The notes beneath the pieces are model-generated. The model was given only the letters and a program-made list of their open reading frames with translations. It was not told the origin of the DNA and searched no databases. A stretch of DNA of 64,000 nt from Mycobacteriales bacterium (GTDB lineage Bacteria; Actinomycetota; Actinomycetes; BP-191), in the NCBI GenBank assembly GCA_035714365.1, contig DASTMB010000025.1, forward strand, positions 17,024 to 81,023, given 5' to 3'. Positions 1 to 7,946 of this stretch are shown in pieces. How positions within the stretch are numbered: the first letter of the stretch is position 1; every line of letters starts with the position of its first letter. Both the position numbers and the translations under genes were made by a program.

Positions 1-1
1 G

Positions 2-475
2 CGCGGCGTCCCGCTCGACCCGCCGCGCGTCCGCGCCGTGGTCGACGGCGCGCTGGTCACGGTCCCGACCGCTGACGCGTACGCCGTGGACCGACCCGAC
101 CTGCTGCCGCTGCTCGGTGACCGGCCGTGGCTGCCGGTCGACGTGCGGCTCGGCGAAGCCGTCGCCGACGTGCTCGGCACCCGGCTCGCCACCGACCTCG
201 GCGCCCGCGTCACCAGCGAGCCGCACGCGACCGCGCGGCTGGCCGACCTGGTGCCCGGCGCGCCGGACACCGGCGTGGACCTGCACGACCCGCTGCTCGT
301 GAACGGCGTGCCCGTCGCCTGGTCGCTCGCCGGCCGGGTGCCCGCCACCGACGGCTCGCCGCGCGGCCTGGCCCGGCTCGCCGCGTGGCTCGGCGGCGCG
401 TGGCACACCCGGCACGCGGTCGAGGCGGCGTTGCGCGGCGACCGCGACGACGAGGCGCTGCTCGACCCGCTCTAG
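2..475 (+). CDS. C-terminal fragment of a larger protein, family unresolved
   Basis: The frame is open from the first bases of the window to a TAG at 473-475, so this is the 3' end of a gene that begins outside. About 157 residues are visible. They are rich in Leu, Ala and Asp, with no membrane segment or recognisable catalytic motif. The style vaguely resembles the C-terminal part of long actinobacterial Hsp90/sacsin-like ATPase proteins, but no diagnostic motif supports that and I treat it as unassigned. The stop overlaps the stop of the convergent protease gene by a few bases. Confidence 0.6.
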   Translation, partial: RGVPLDPPRVRAVVDGALVTVPTADAYAVDRPDLLPLLGDRPWLPVDVRLGEAVADVLGTRLATDLGARVTSEPHATARLADLVPGAPDTGVDLHDPLLVNGVPVAWSLAGRVPATDGSPRGLARLAAWLGGAWHTRHAVEAALRGDRDDEALLDPL

Positions 476-2973
476 CCGGCCCGCACCTGCACGTTGCCGC
501 CGCCGAGCGCGCCCGCCGCACTGTACGACCAGAGCGCGTCGCCGGCCTTCGACAGCACGATGCGGAACGTGTCCGCCCGCCCCGGCTCGCCGTTGTCGGT
601 GACGGTGACCTGGTAGCGGTAGCCGGCCGCGCCGTTGACGGTGGCCGGGCCGGTCAGCACCGCGGTCGTCCCGTCGACCCGCAGCGTGTCCACGACGCGC
701 GCGGACACGACCGTCCCGGACCGGTCGTCGTACGACAGCGACCCGCCCGGCATCGCCGCGCCGGCGTTGTACTCGGCCTCCACGCCGAACGCCCGCTTCG
801 GCCCCGCGCCGACGACGAACCACCCGCCGCCGCTCGCCCGGCCCGGCGTGCTCGACGCCGTCGTGCCGCACGCCAGGCACGGCACGGACAGGCCGACCCA
901 GGTCAGCGTCACCGACGCCGAGACGCCGCCCGCGGTCGCGGTGACGGTCTGCGTGCCGGGCGCGTCGGAGAGCGCGTTCGCGCCCGCGACGCCGTCGCCG
1001 GCCGTCACCGTCTCGGCGTTGCGCACGCCGCCCGCGCCCGTGCTGGTCCAGGTGACGGCGGCGTTCGGCACGACCGTGCCGCTCGCGTCGCGGACCGTCG
1101 CGGTGAGCGCGTCCGGCTGCCCCTGCACCGACGCCGGCGTGGCCGCCGCCAGCGCGATGGTGGCCGGCGCCGCGGGGGGAGCGACGCCGGCCGTCCCGTC
1201 CGGGTACGCGACGGACCAGAGCCCGCGCACGTCCTCGGTCGTGTTCACGAACCCGCCCACGGCCACCCGCCACCGCCCGGGTTCCGGTGCCACGAACGTC
1301 AGCCGCTCGTTCGGGGCGGACGAGCAGAACGACGAGTAGCCGTTCGGCTGCGGCGCGCCGCAGAGGAGCTGCGTCGAGCCGCGGTTCGTGCCGCTGGGGT
1401 CGTAGACCGTGATGTCGACGTCGTCGGCGTACGCCGTCTTCCAGTCGACCATGACGTCGAGCGAGAGCGCGCCCGGCGCCACCTCGACGGCGGACTCGAA
1501 CGCCGACGTCTGGACGAACGCGGCCGGCCCCACCGTGCCCGCGAACGCCCGGACGTCGTACGTGACGCCGTCGTCGTACGCGGGGGCGGTCCCCGCGGCC
1601 GCCATCCGCGTCGCCCGGTCGGCGTCGACCAGCCCCGCGCCCATCGAGTACTGCTGGTAGTTCGGCAGGCCGGGCGCGCCGCCGCGCTGCGCCGACCCCT
1701 GGACGATGTCCTTCACCTGTTGCGGCGTGAGGTAGGCGCCGCGGGAGACGAACGACGCCTGCTGCATCAGCGCGACCACGCCGGCGACGTGCGGCGACGC
1801 CATCGAGGTGCCGTTGACGTTGCCGTAGTACGGCGTGTCCTCGGGCGCGATCGGCTCCGGGTTCGCCGACGTCGCGTCGCCCGCGTGCGTCGTGGCGCCG
1901 GTGAGGGAGCGGACCGACACGATGTTCTCGCCGGGCGCGCCGACGGTCGGGTGCCAGAACGGGCTGCCCGGCACGCCGCGCGAGGAGAAGAACCCGATGT
2001 GGCCGGTGCGCTTGTTCGTCGCCGCCACCGAGATGGCGTGCGGGTTGACGGAGAACGCGTTGAGCGCGTCGGTGCGCGGGCCGTCGTTGCCGGCGCCGAA
2101 GACGACGGAGATGCCGGCGTCCCAGGCCGCGTCGATCGCGCGGTTGACCGGGTGCTCCGGGTCGTACGGCGTGCCCGCGCCGGGGCCCCACGAGTTGTTG
2201 AGGACCTTGATGTTGTACTGCTCGCGGTGCGCCAGCGTGTAGTCGAAGCCGGCGAGCACGTTGATCACCTCGACGGCCTCGCCGGTGCCGAGCCCGACGA
2301 GCTGCGCGCCCGGCGCGACGCCCTGGTACAGCCCCGGCACGCTGGACGCGGTGCCGTACCCGGCGGCGATGCCGGCGACGTGCGAGCCGTGGCCGGACGT
2401 GGTGTCGGTGCTGATGACGTTCTCGACGGGCACGACCGGGTCGGCGCGGTCGGTGTCGCCGACGAACTTCACGTTCTGCACGGTCTTGACCGGCGTCCCC
2501 TTGCAGAACGCCGCCGCGCCGCAGAGGTCGGGGTGCGTGCCGTCGACGCCCGCGTCGACCACGCCGATGCCGATGCCCGCGCCGGTCCACCCGGTGCCCG
2601 TGTAGCCGAGCCCGCCGGAGTACCGCCCCCACGCCGTGTCCGCGCGGATGCTCTGGTCGGCGGCCAGGTCCAGCAGCTGGTAACGCTCGTTCGGCCACAC
2701 CCCGCGGACGCCCGGGAGGTTGCGCAGCAACGGCACCAGCGCACCCGGCAGGACGACGGCGGCCGCCGGCACCGCGCGGTAGGGGTGGACCGCCGAGGCG
2801 ACCCCGCGCAGTACCTCGACGTCCGTCGCGGTGGGCGGTGCGGCGAACGTCACGACGTACGTCACGTCGGTCGCGCCCGCACTCGCCGGGACGGCGAGGG
2901 AGGGCACGGCCAGCGCGACGGCTGCCGCGAGACCGGCGGCGCGCAGCGCGCGCGTCAGTCCACGAGTGGGCAC
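472..2973 (-). CDS. Secreted subtilisin-like serine protease (S8) with Ig-like and C-terminal beta domains
   Basis: This 833-residue exported protease starts with GTG. Residues 1-33 form a Sec signal peptide ending near ASA-GA, followed by a short propeptide-like segment to about 100. The S8 catalytic domain spans about 130-465. The triad is D140 (VVDAGVDGTHPDL), H195 (SGHGSHVAG) and S390 (GTSMASPH), with oxyanion N296 (GAGNDG). A jelly-roll-like region follows. Residues about 610-700 resemble a bacterial Ig-like (Big_1) domain (PDALTATVRDASGTVVPNA). The last 120 residues, starting near ASGGGWFV, resemble the small post-COAP-type beta domain found at the end of secreted actinobacterial proteins. 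The protein probably degrades extracellular polypeptides and may stay near the wall. It stands alone and converges on the upstream partial gene. Confidence 0.93.
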   Translation of the reverse strand: MPTRGLTRALRAAGLAAAVALAVPSLAVPASAGATDVTYVVTFAAPPTATDVEVLRGVASAVHPYRAVPAAAVVLPGALVPLLRNLPGVRGVWPNERYQLLDLAADQSIRADTAWGRYSGGLGYTGTGWTGAGIGIGVVDAGVDGTHPDLCGAAAFCKGTPVKTVQNVKFVGDTDRADPVVPVENVISTDTTSGHGSHVAGIAAGYGTASSVPGLYQGVAPGAQLVGLGTGEAVEVINVLAGFDYTLAHREQYNIKVLNNSWGPGAGTPYDPEHPVNRAIDAAWDAGISVVFGAGNDGPRTDALNAFSVNPHAISVAATNKRTGHIGFFSSRGVPGSPFWHPTVGAPGENIVSVRSLTGATTHAGDATSANPEPIAPEDTPYYGNVNGTSMASPHVAGVVALMQQASFVSRGAYLTPQQVKDIVQGSAQRGGAPGLPNYQQYSMGAGLVDADRATRMAAAGTAPAYDDGVTYDVRAFAGTVGPAAFVQTSAFESAVEVAPGALSLDVMVDWKTAYADDVDITVYDPSGTNRGSTQLLCGAPQPNGYSSFCSSAPNERLTFVAPEPGRWRVAVGGFVNTTEDVRGLWSVAYPDGTAGVAPPAAPATIALAAATPASVQGQPDALTATVRDASGTVVPNAAVTWTSTGAGGVRNAETVTAGDGVAGANALSDAPGTQTVTATAGGVSASVTLTWVGLSVPCLACGTTASSTPGRASGGGWFVVGAGPKRAFGVEAEYNAGAAMPGGSLSYDDRSGTVVSARVVDTLRVDGTTAVLTGPATVNGAAGYRYQVTVTDNGEPGRADTFRIVLSKAGDALWSYSAAGALGGGNVQVRAG

Positions 2974-3046
2974 GACCGTCAGCCTGCCGCCGCGCGGTCC
3001 CCGCGGCCATGGCCTGCGCGGGTCCTTTGCGCCCGCCGCGCGGGAC

Positions 3047-3325
3047 CTACGGCCCCGGCGGAGCTGGTTCGTTCGAACTAGTCCGCGCCGCCGCCTCGTC
3101 GCGCGCGATCGCCGCCGCCCGCCGGCGCGTGTACGCGATCCCGACCAGCCCCAGCAGGAACCCGGCCAGGCACGCGCCGATCCACCACAGGTGCCCGCCG
3201 TCGCGCAGCCGGTCGCGGAGCAGCACCGTCACCACCAGCGCCACCGCCCACAACGCCGTCCCCACGACGACCGTGCGGACGTCGTCGGTCTCCACCGGCG
3301 GCGGGTCCGGCAGGCGCTGCGGCAT
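3047..3325 (-). CDS. DUF2530 small membrane protein
   Basis: This 92-residue protein has two hydrophobic helices, about residues 20-37 (VVVGTALWAVALVVTVLL) and 47-64. A basic stretch (YTRRRAAAIARDEAAAR) follows. The length, the helix pair and the DRLRDGGHLWWIGACLAGFLLGL pattern match the actinobacterial DUF2530 family, whose function is unknown. I chose the internal ATG because a GGAGG ribosome site sits 4 nt before it. The upstream extension has atypical composition. It diverges from the histidine kinase gene across only about 50 bp, so the two promoters must overlap. Confidence 0.8.
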   Translation of the reverse strand: MPQRLPDPPPVETDDVRTVVVGTALWAVALVVTVLLRDRLRDGGHLWWIGACLAGFLLGLVGIAYTRRRAAAIARDEAAARTSSNEPAPPGP

Positions 3326-3374
3326 CGGCCCTCCGGGGAACGGCGTACGGGACGCCCCCGATGCTGCCACAGTG

Positions 3375-4589
3375 ATGATCGTGCTCTCCCCCGCAGCCAC
3401 CCGGTACCGCCTGATCCTGGACCTGGCCCGCGAGGTCACCGCCCAGCGCGATCTCGGTGCCGTGCTCGACGCGACGTTCGTCGCGCTCCGCCAGCTCCTC
3501 GACTTCGGCGGCGGCTCCATCGCGCTCGTCGGCGACGACGGGTGGATCTCGTTCGCCGCCACCGACCCGCCCGCCCCGCCCGAGGCGATGGCGATGCGCA
3601 TCCGCGTCGGCGAGGGCGTCTCCGGCCGCATCGTCGAGACCGGCGAGCCGGTCTACATCGGCGACATCCACACCGACCCGAACGTCACCGAGGAACGCCG
3701 GCAGCGCAGCGTCTCCGCCGGCGTCATCGCCTACTTCGGCGCCCCGCTCATCACCGAGGGCCGCCCGATCGGCGTGCTCCAGATCGACTCGCCCGTCGCC
3801 GACGTGTGGGGCGAGGAGGACCGGCTCACGCTGCTGTCGTTCACCCCGATCGTCGCCTCCGCCGTCCAGAACGCGCGGCTGCACGAGCGCGAGCAGGCGG
3901 CGTTGCGGCGGCTCGAGGAGCTCGACCAGCGGCAGCGGGACTTCGTCGCGATGGTCAGCCACGAGCTGCGCACGCCGCTCACCGCCGTCATGGGGTACGC
4001 GGAGACGATCGTCGACCACGCTCCCCAGCTCGGCCTCGACGGCGTCGTCGGCCTGGTCGAACGCTCCCGCAACGCCGCCACCCGCCTCGCCCGCCTGGTC
4101 GACCAGCTCCTCGACCTGTCGGTGCTCCAGCGCGGCGAGCTGCGCCTGTCGCTCGCGCCCGTCGACCTCGGCGCCCTGCTCGCCGAGGTCGTCGCCGGCA
4201 CCCCCGACGGCCGCACCGTCACCCTCGACGTCGACCCCGACCTGCCCCCGGTGACGACGGACGCCGGCCGGCTCACCCAGGCGGTCGCCGCCCTGGTCGA
4301 CAACGCCGTGAAGTTCTCCACCGCCGACGTCGCCGTCTCCGCCGCCCGCGCCGGCGACGCCGTCGAGATCCGCGTCGCCGACCACGGGGTCGGCATCCCG
4401 GAGGAGGACCACGACCGCATCTACGAGCGGTTCGTCCAGCTCGAACGCGCCAACGTCCGCAGCATCGGTGGCTTCGGCCTCGGCCTCTACGTCGTCCGCC
4501 AGGTCAGCGCCGCCCTCGGCGCGACCGTCACGGTGGAGTCGACCGTCGGCGAGGGCTCGACGTTCACCATGCGCCTCCCGCTGGGGTAG
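3375..4589 (+). CDS. GAF-domain sensor histidine kinase
   Basis: This 404-residue cytoplasmic kinase has a GAF domain at about 15-170, a HisKA helix pair with the phospho-acceptor H196 (VAMVSHELRTPLTAVMGY), and an HATPase_c domain from about 285. The HATPase_c domain shows the N box (DNAVKF), G1 box (DHGVGIPEEDHDRIYERF) and G2 box (GGFGLGLYVV). No transmembrane segment is present, so it senses a cytosolic or gaseous ligand through GAF. No response regulator lies next to it, making it an orphan kinase here. The start is the ATG preceded directly by an in-frame GTG. Longer upstream frames are shadows. A long hairpin follows the stop. Confidence 0.92.
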   Translation: MIVLSPAATRYRLILDLAREVTAQRDLGAVLDATFVALRQLLDFGGGSIALVGDDGWISFAATDPPAPPEAMAMRIRVGEGVSGRIVETGEPVYIGDIHTDPNVTEERRQRSVSAGVIAYFGAPLITEGRPIGVLQIDSPVADVWGEEDRLTLLSFTPIVASAVQNARLHEREQAALRRLEELDQRQRDFVAMVSHELRTPLTAVMGYAETIVDHAPQLGLDGVVGLVERSRNAATRLARLVDQLLDLSVLQRGELRLSLAPVDLGALLAEVVAGTPDGRTVTLDVDPDLPPVTTDAGRLTQAVAALVDNAVKFSTADVAVSAARAGDAVEIRVADHGVGIPEEDHDRIYERFVQLERANVRSIGGFGLGLYVVRQVSAALGATVTVESTVGEGSTFTMRLPLG

Positions 4590-4607
4590 GCGCCGCGCGG
4601 AGAGGTG

Positions 4608-4677
4608 GAGGGGGCGGACCGGTTCCCCCGACTAAAGGAGCCGTAGGCGGGACTAGGGGGAACTGGTCCGCCCCCTC
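4608..4677. repeat. 22-bp near-perfect inverted repeat, terminator-like hairpin
   Basis: Arms 4608-4629 and 4656-4677 pair over 22 positions with a single mismatch that becomes a G-U pair in RNA. The loop is 26 nt. The stem contains GGGGGCGGACC and its complement. It lies between the histidine kinase stop and the permease start. There is no T tract, so if it ends transcription it does so as a GC-rich actinobacterial stem. It could also act in the permease leader. Confidence 0.6.
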
Positions 4678-4771
4678 CGCCCACCCGACGGCGCGCCGCC
4701 CACCACGCGCGAGGTGTAGGCGGGACAGTCGGGGGGAAGCCGCCGCCGATGCCCCCTCGGAGGTCCCCCTC

Positions 4772-6199
4772 GTGAGTGCCGTAACGAACTACTTCCAGCT
4801 CGACCGTCGCGGCTCGACCGTCGAACGCGAGGTCCGCGGCGGCCTCGCGACGTTCTTCACGATGGCGTACATCGTCGTGCTGAACCCCCTCATCGTCGGC
4901 ACCGCCAAGGACGCGAACGGCCAGGTGCTCGGCATCCCGCGGGTCGCCGCCGCGACCGCGCTGGTGGCGGGTGTCATGACGTTGCTGATGGGCGTCGTGG
5001 GCCGGTACCCGTTCGCGATCGCGGCGGGGCTCGGGCTGAACGCGTTCGTGACGTTCACGCTGGCGTCGCAGATGTCGTGGCCGGCCGCGATGGGGCTGGT
5101 CGTACTCGAGGGGCTCGTCATCACGGTGCTGGTGCTGACCGGCTTCCGGGTGGCGGTGTTCGAGGCGATCCCGGCGGCGTTGAAGGCGGCGATCAGCGTC
5201 GGGATCGGGCTGTTCATCGCGCTGATCGGGTTCGTGGACGCCGGGTTCGTGCGGCGGTCCGGGGCGGCGCCGGTGCCGGTGCAGCTCGGCGCGGCGGGGC
5301 GGCTCACCGGGTGGCCGACGGTGGTGTTCGTGTTCGGCCTGCTGCTGACGGCGATCCTCGTGGCGCGCCGCACGCGCGGCGCGATCCTGCTGTCGATCCT
5401 CGTGACGACCGTGGTGGCGGCGGTCGTGGAGGCGGTGTTCGACATCGGCCCGGCGCTGCCCGACGGCGGCAACGCCTCCGGCTGGCAGCTCAACGTCCCG
5501 CGCCTGCCGGACAAGGTGTTCGCCACGCCGGACCTCGGGCTGCTGGGGAGGTTCAGCCTCGGCGGGTCGTTCGCCAAGGTGGGCATCGTCGCGGCGGTGC
5601 TGTTCGTGTTCACGCTGATGCTCAGCGACTTCTTCGACACGATGGGCACGATCGTCGGCGTCGGCGCCGAGGGCGGCATGCTGGACGACAACGGCGGCCT
5701 GCCGGGCGCGGAGCGGGTGCTGTTCGTGGACTCGCTCGCCGCCGTCGCGGGCGGCGCGGCGTCCACCTCCTCGAACACCACCTACATCGAGTCGGCGGCC
5801 GGTGTCGGCGAGGGCGCCCGCACCGGCCTCGCGTCCGTCGTCACGGGGCTGCTGTTCCTGCTCGCGCTGTTCTTCACGCCGCTGGTGAGCGTGGTGCCGT
5901 ACGAGGCGGCCAGCCCGGCGCTGGTCATCGTCGGCTTCCTGATGATCACCAACGTCCGCGCGATCCCGTGGGACGACTTCGGCGTGGCGATCCCGGCGTT
6001 CCTCACGATCGTGGTGATGCCGTTCACGTACAGCATCACCAACGGCATCGGCGCCGGCTTCGTGTCCTACGTCGCGATCCGGGCGGCGCAGGGCCGGGCC
6101 CGCGAGGTGAGCTGGATGCTGTGGCTGATCAGCGCGCTCTTCGTCGTCTACTTCGCGATCGCGCCGATCGAGCGGTGGCTGGAGCGGCTGACCGGGTAA
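4772..6199 (+). CDS. NCS2-family purine permease (adenine/guanine/hypoxanthine type)
   Basis: This 475-residue polytopic membrane protein begins VSAVTNYFQLDRRGSTVERE and continues with GGLATFFTMAYIVVLNP, the hallmark of the AzgA/GhxP branch of NCS2 transporters. Other family signatures are GLGLNAFVTFT, the segment DFFDTMGTIVGVGAEGGMLD, and SSNTTYIESAAGVGEGARTGL, which contains the substrate-site acidic and Asn/Thr residues. About 12 hydrophobic spans are visible. It likely imports purine bases with protons. The GTG start has a GGAGG about 9 nt upstream. No purine riboswitch was recognised in its leader. Confidence 0.93.
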   Translation: MSAVTNYFQLDRRGSTVEREVRGGLATFFTMAYIVVLNPLIVGTAKDANGQVLGIPRVAAATALVAGVMTLLMGVVGRYPFAIAAGLGLNAFVTFTLASQMSWPAAMGLVVLEGLVITVLVLTGFRVAVFEAIPAALKAAISVGIGLFIALIGFVDAGFVRRSGAAPVPVQLGAAGRLTGWPTVVFVFGLLLTAILVARRTRGAILLSILVTTVVAAVVEAVFDIGPALPDGGNASGWQLNVPRLPDKVFATPDLGLLGRFSLGGSFAKVGIVAAVLFVFTLMLSDFFDTMGTIVGVGAEGGMLDDNGGLPGAERVLFVDSLAAVAGGAASTSSNTTYIESAAGVGEGARTGLASVVTGLLFLLALFFTPLVSVVPYEAASPALVIVGFLMITNVRAIPWDDFGVAIPAFLTIVVMPFTYSITNGIGAGFVSYVAIRAAQGRAREVSWMLWLISALFVVYFAIAPIERWLERLTG

Positions 6200-6206
6200 A
6201 ACCACT

Positions 6207-6240
6207 GTCGTTAGCAAGGCTCATGAGTTATGCTAACGAC
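6207..6240 (+). promoter_or_regulatory. MarR-type operator overlapping a leaderless promoter
   Basis: A perfect 10-bp inverted repeat (GTCGTTAGCA at 6207-6216 and TGCTAACGAC at 6231-6240) ends exactly at the ATG of the MarR gene. It contains a TATGCT -10 box at 6229-6234, 6 nt before the ATG, as expected for a leaderless transcript. A MarR dimer bound here would block RNA polymerase, so negative autoregulation of the regulator/exporter pair is likely. Confidence 0.75.
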
Positions 6241-6672
6241 ATGCCCACGAGGACCGCCGACGCCGCGCTCGCCAGCCACCTGCGGATGAGCGTCATGCGG
6301 CTCGGCCGGCGGCTGCGGCAGCAGCGCGCCGACGACACGCTGACCCCCTCGCAGATCGCCGCGCTCGCCACGCTGGACCGTTGCGGCGCCCGCACCCTCG
6401 CCGAGCTCGCGGCCGCCGAGCACGTGCAGCCGCCGTCCATGCACCGCATCTGCGGCGCGCTGGAGGAGCTCGGCCTGGTGACCAAGACCCCGCACCCGAC
6501 GGACCGCCGCCAGGTGCAGTACGCCGTGACGCCCGAGGGGGCGCGGCTGCTCGCGGAGGACCGCAAGCGCCGCGACGCCTGGCTGGTCCGGCGGCTCGAC
6601 GACCTCACGCCCGCGGAGGTAGCAGTCCTCCGCGAGGCCGCCCCGATCCTCGAACGGCTGGCCGTCTCGTGA
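6241..6672 (+). CDS. MarR-family transcriptional regulator
   Basis: This 143-residue winged-helix regulator has the MarR pattern: an N-terminal dimerisation helix (MRLGRRLRQQRADDTLTPSQ), a helix-turn-helix (LAELAAAEHVQPPSMHRICGALEELGLV) and a wing with the DPTDRRQVQYAVT-type loop (HPTDRRQVQYAVTPEG). The ATG at 6241 abuts the palindromic operator. An alternative ATG at 6223 would lie inside the operator and is less likely. The stop overlaps the GTG of the MFS gene, so the two are translated together and the regulator probably controls that exporter in response to its substrate. Confidence 0.93.
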   Translation: MPTRTADAALASHLRMSVMRLGRRLRQQRADDTLTPSQIAALATLDRCGARTLAELAAAEHVQPPSMHRICGALEELGLVTKTPHPTDRRQVQYAVTPEGARLLAEDRKRRDAWLVRRLDDLTPAEVAVLREAAPILERLAVS

Positions 6673-7931
6673 CCCCGATGTTCCGCTCGCTCGCCATCCG
6701 CAACTACCGGCTCTTCGCGTCCGGCCAGCTCGTCAGCCTCACCGGCACCTGGATGCAGAACGTCGCCCAGGACTGGCTGGTGCTCGACCTCACCCACCGC
6801 AGCGGCACCGCGCTCGGCGTGACGACGGCGCTGCAGTTCCTCCCGATGCTGCTGTTCGGGCTGTGGGGCGGCGTGTTCGCCGACCGCCACGACAAGCGCC
6901 GCGTCATGCTCGCCACGCAGGCGACGCAGGGCACGCTCGCGTTCTCCCTCGGCCTGCTCGTCGTCACCGGCGTGGTGCAGACGTGGATGGTGTTCGCGTT
7001 CGCGTTCGCGCTCGGCATGACGACGGTGTTCGACCTGCCGGCGCGGCAGGCGTTCGTGGTCGAGATGGTCGGCCCGGACGACGTGACCAACGCCGTCGGC
7101 CTGAACTCCGCGACGTTCAACTCGGCCCGCATCGTCGGCCCGGCGATCGCCGGCCTGATGATCGCCCACGGCGGCACGCCGCCGGTGTTCTTCCTCAACG
7201 CCGCGTCGTACCTCGCGGTCATCGTCGGCCTGCTGCGCATCAACGAGGCGGAGCTGTTCCCCGGCCGCCGCGTCGAGCGGGCGAAGGGCCAGCTCCGCGC
7301 CGGCCTGACCTACGTGCGCCGCCGCCGCGACCTGCTGCTGCCGATCGTGCTCGTCGGCGTCATCGGCATGGTCGGCCTGAACTTCCAGATCACGCTCGCG
7401 CTGATGGCGCGCAACGAGTTCCACAAGGACGCCAGCACCTACGGCACGCTCTCCGCGCTGCTCGCCGCCGGCTCGCTCGTCGGCGCGCTGCTCACCGCCC
7501 GGCGGAAGCGGCCGACGCAGACCGTGCTGCTCGGCTCGGCGATCGCGTTCGGCGTGCTGGAGACGGCACTCGGCCTGATGCCGAACATCGTGCTGTTCGC
7601 GATCGTGCTGGTGCCCTGCGGCTTCGCGGTGATCACGTTCACCTCGACGGCGCTGTCGACGGTGCAGATCGGCGCCGGCGAGGACATGCGCGGGCGGGTG
7701 CTCGCGCTGTACGCGCTGGTGTTCGTCGGCGGCACGCCGTTCGGCGCCCCGGTGATCGGCTGGCTCGGCCAGCACGTCGGCCCGCGGTCGACGCTCGTCG
7801 TCGGCGGCCTGGGCAGCCTGGCCGTCTCGCTCGCCACCGGCGCGCTGCTCGTGCGCTCGGGCGGGCGGCTGCCGTTCCGGCGCGCGCGGGCGGTGCCACC
7901 GGCCCCCGTGCCGTACGAAGTCGTCCGCTGA
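6669..7931 (+). CDS. MFS transporter, probable drug/metabolite exporter
   Basis: This 420-residue permease has about 12 membrane spans. It begins FRSLAIRNYRLFASGQLVSLTGTWMQ, typical of the MFS_3/EntS-like branch, and carries the loop motif GVFADRHDKRRVML between helices 2 and 3. The GTG start overlaps the MarR stop (GTGA). Its coupling to a MarR repressor suggests efflux of a small toxic or signalling molecule. The substrate cannot be read from the sequence. Confidence 0.92.
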   Translation: MTPMFRSLAIRNYRLFASGQLVSLTGTWMQNVAQDWLVLDLTHRSGTALGVTTALQFLPMLLFGLWGGVFADRHDKRRVMLATQATQGTLAFSLGLLVVTGVVQTWMVFAFAFALGMTTVFDLPARQAFVVEMVGPDDVTNAVGLNSATFNSARIVGPAIAGLMIAHGGTPPVFFLNAASYLAVIVGLLRINEAELFPGRRVERAKGQLRAGLTYVRRRRDLLLPIVLVGVIGMVGLNFQITLALMARNEFHKDASTYGTLSALLAAGSLVGALLTARRKRPTQTVLLGSAIAFGVLETALGLMPNIVLFAIVLVPCGFAVITFTSTALSTVQIGAGEDMRGRVLALYALVFVGGTPFGAPVIGWLGQHVGPRSTLVVGGLGSLAVSLATGALLVRSGGRLPFRRARAVPPAPVPYEVVR

Positions 7932-7933
7932 CC

Positions 7934-7939
7934 TAGGCT
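7934..7939 (+). promoter_or_regulatory. -10 box of a leaderless promoter for the VanW gene
   Basis: TAGGCT ends 7 nt before the GTG at 7947, and there is no Shine-Dalgarno sequence. This spacing puts transcription start at or next to the start codon. Confidence 0.55.
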
Positions 7940-7946
7940 CTCGCCT

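Noticed and set aside
2..475. Confident Hsp90/sacsin-like assignment for the left-edge fragment
   Set aside because: Only the C-terminal 157 residues are visible and they lack ATPase motifs, so the resemblance is too weak.
127..3081. Very long open frame of 984 codons on the plus strand over the subtilase gene
   Set aside because: It is the antisense shadow of the protease, extremely Arg-rich, with no domain, and high GC makes such frames common. The same reasoning removes the other long Arg-rich or low-complexity frames opposite real genes.
4690..4771. Purine riboswitch before the NCS2 permease
   Set aside because: No conserved purine-aptamer loops were found; only the long GC hairpin is evident.
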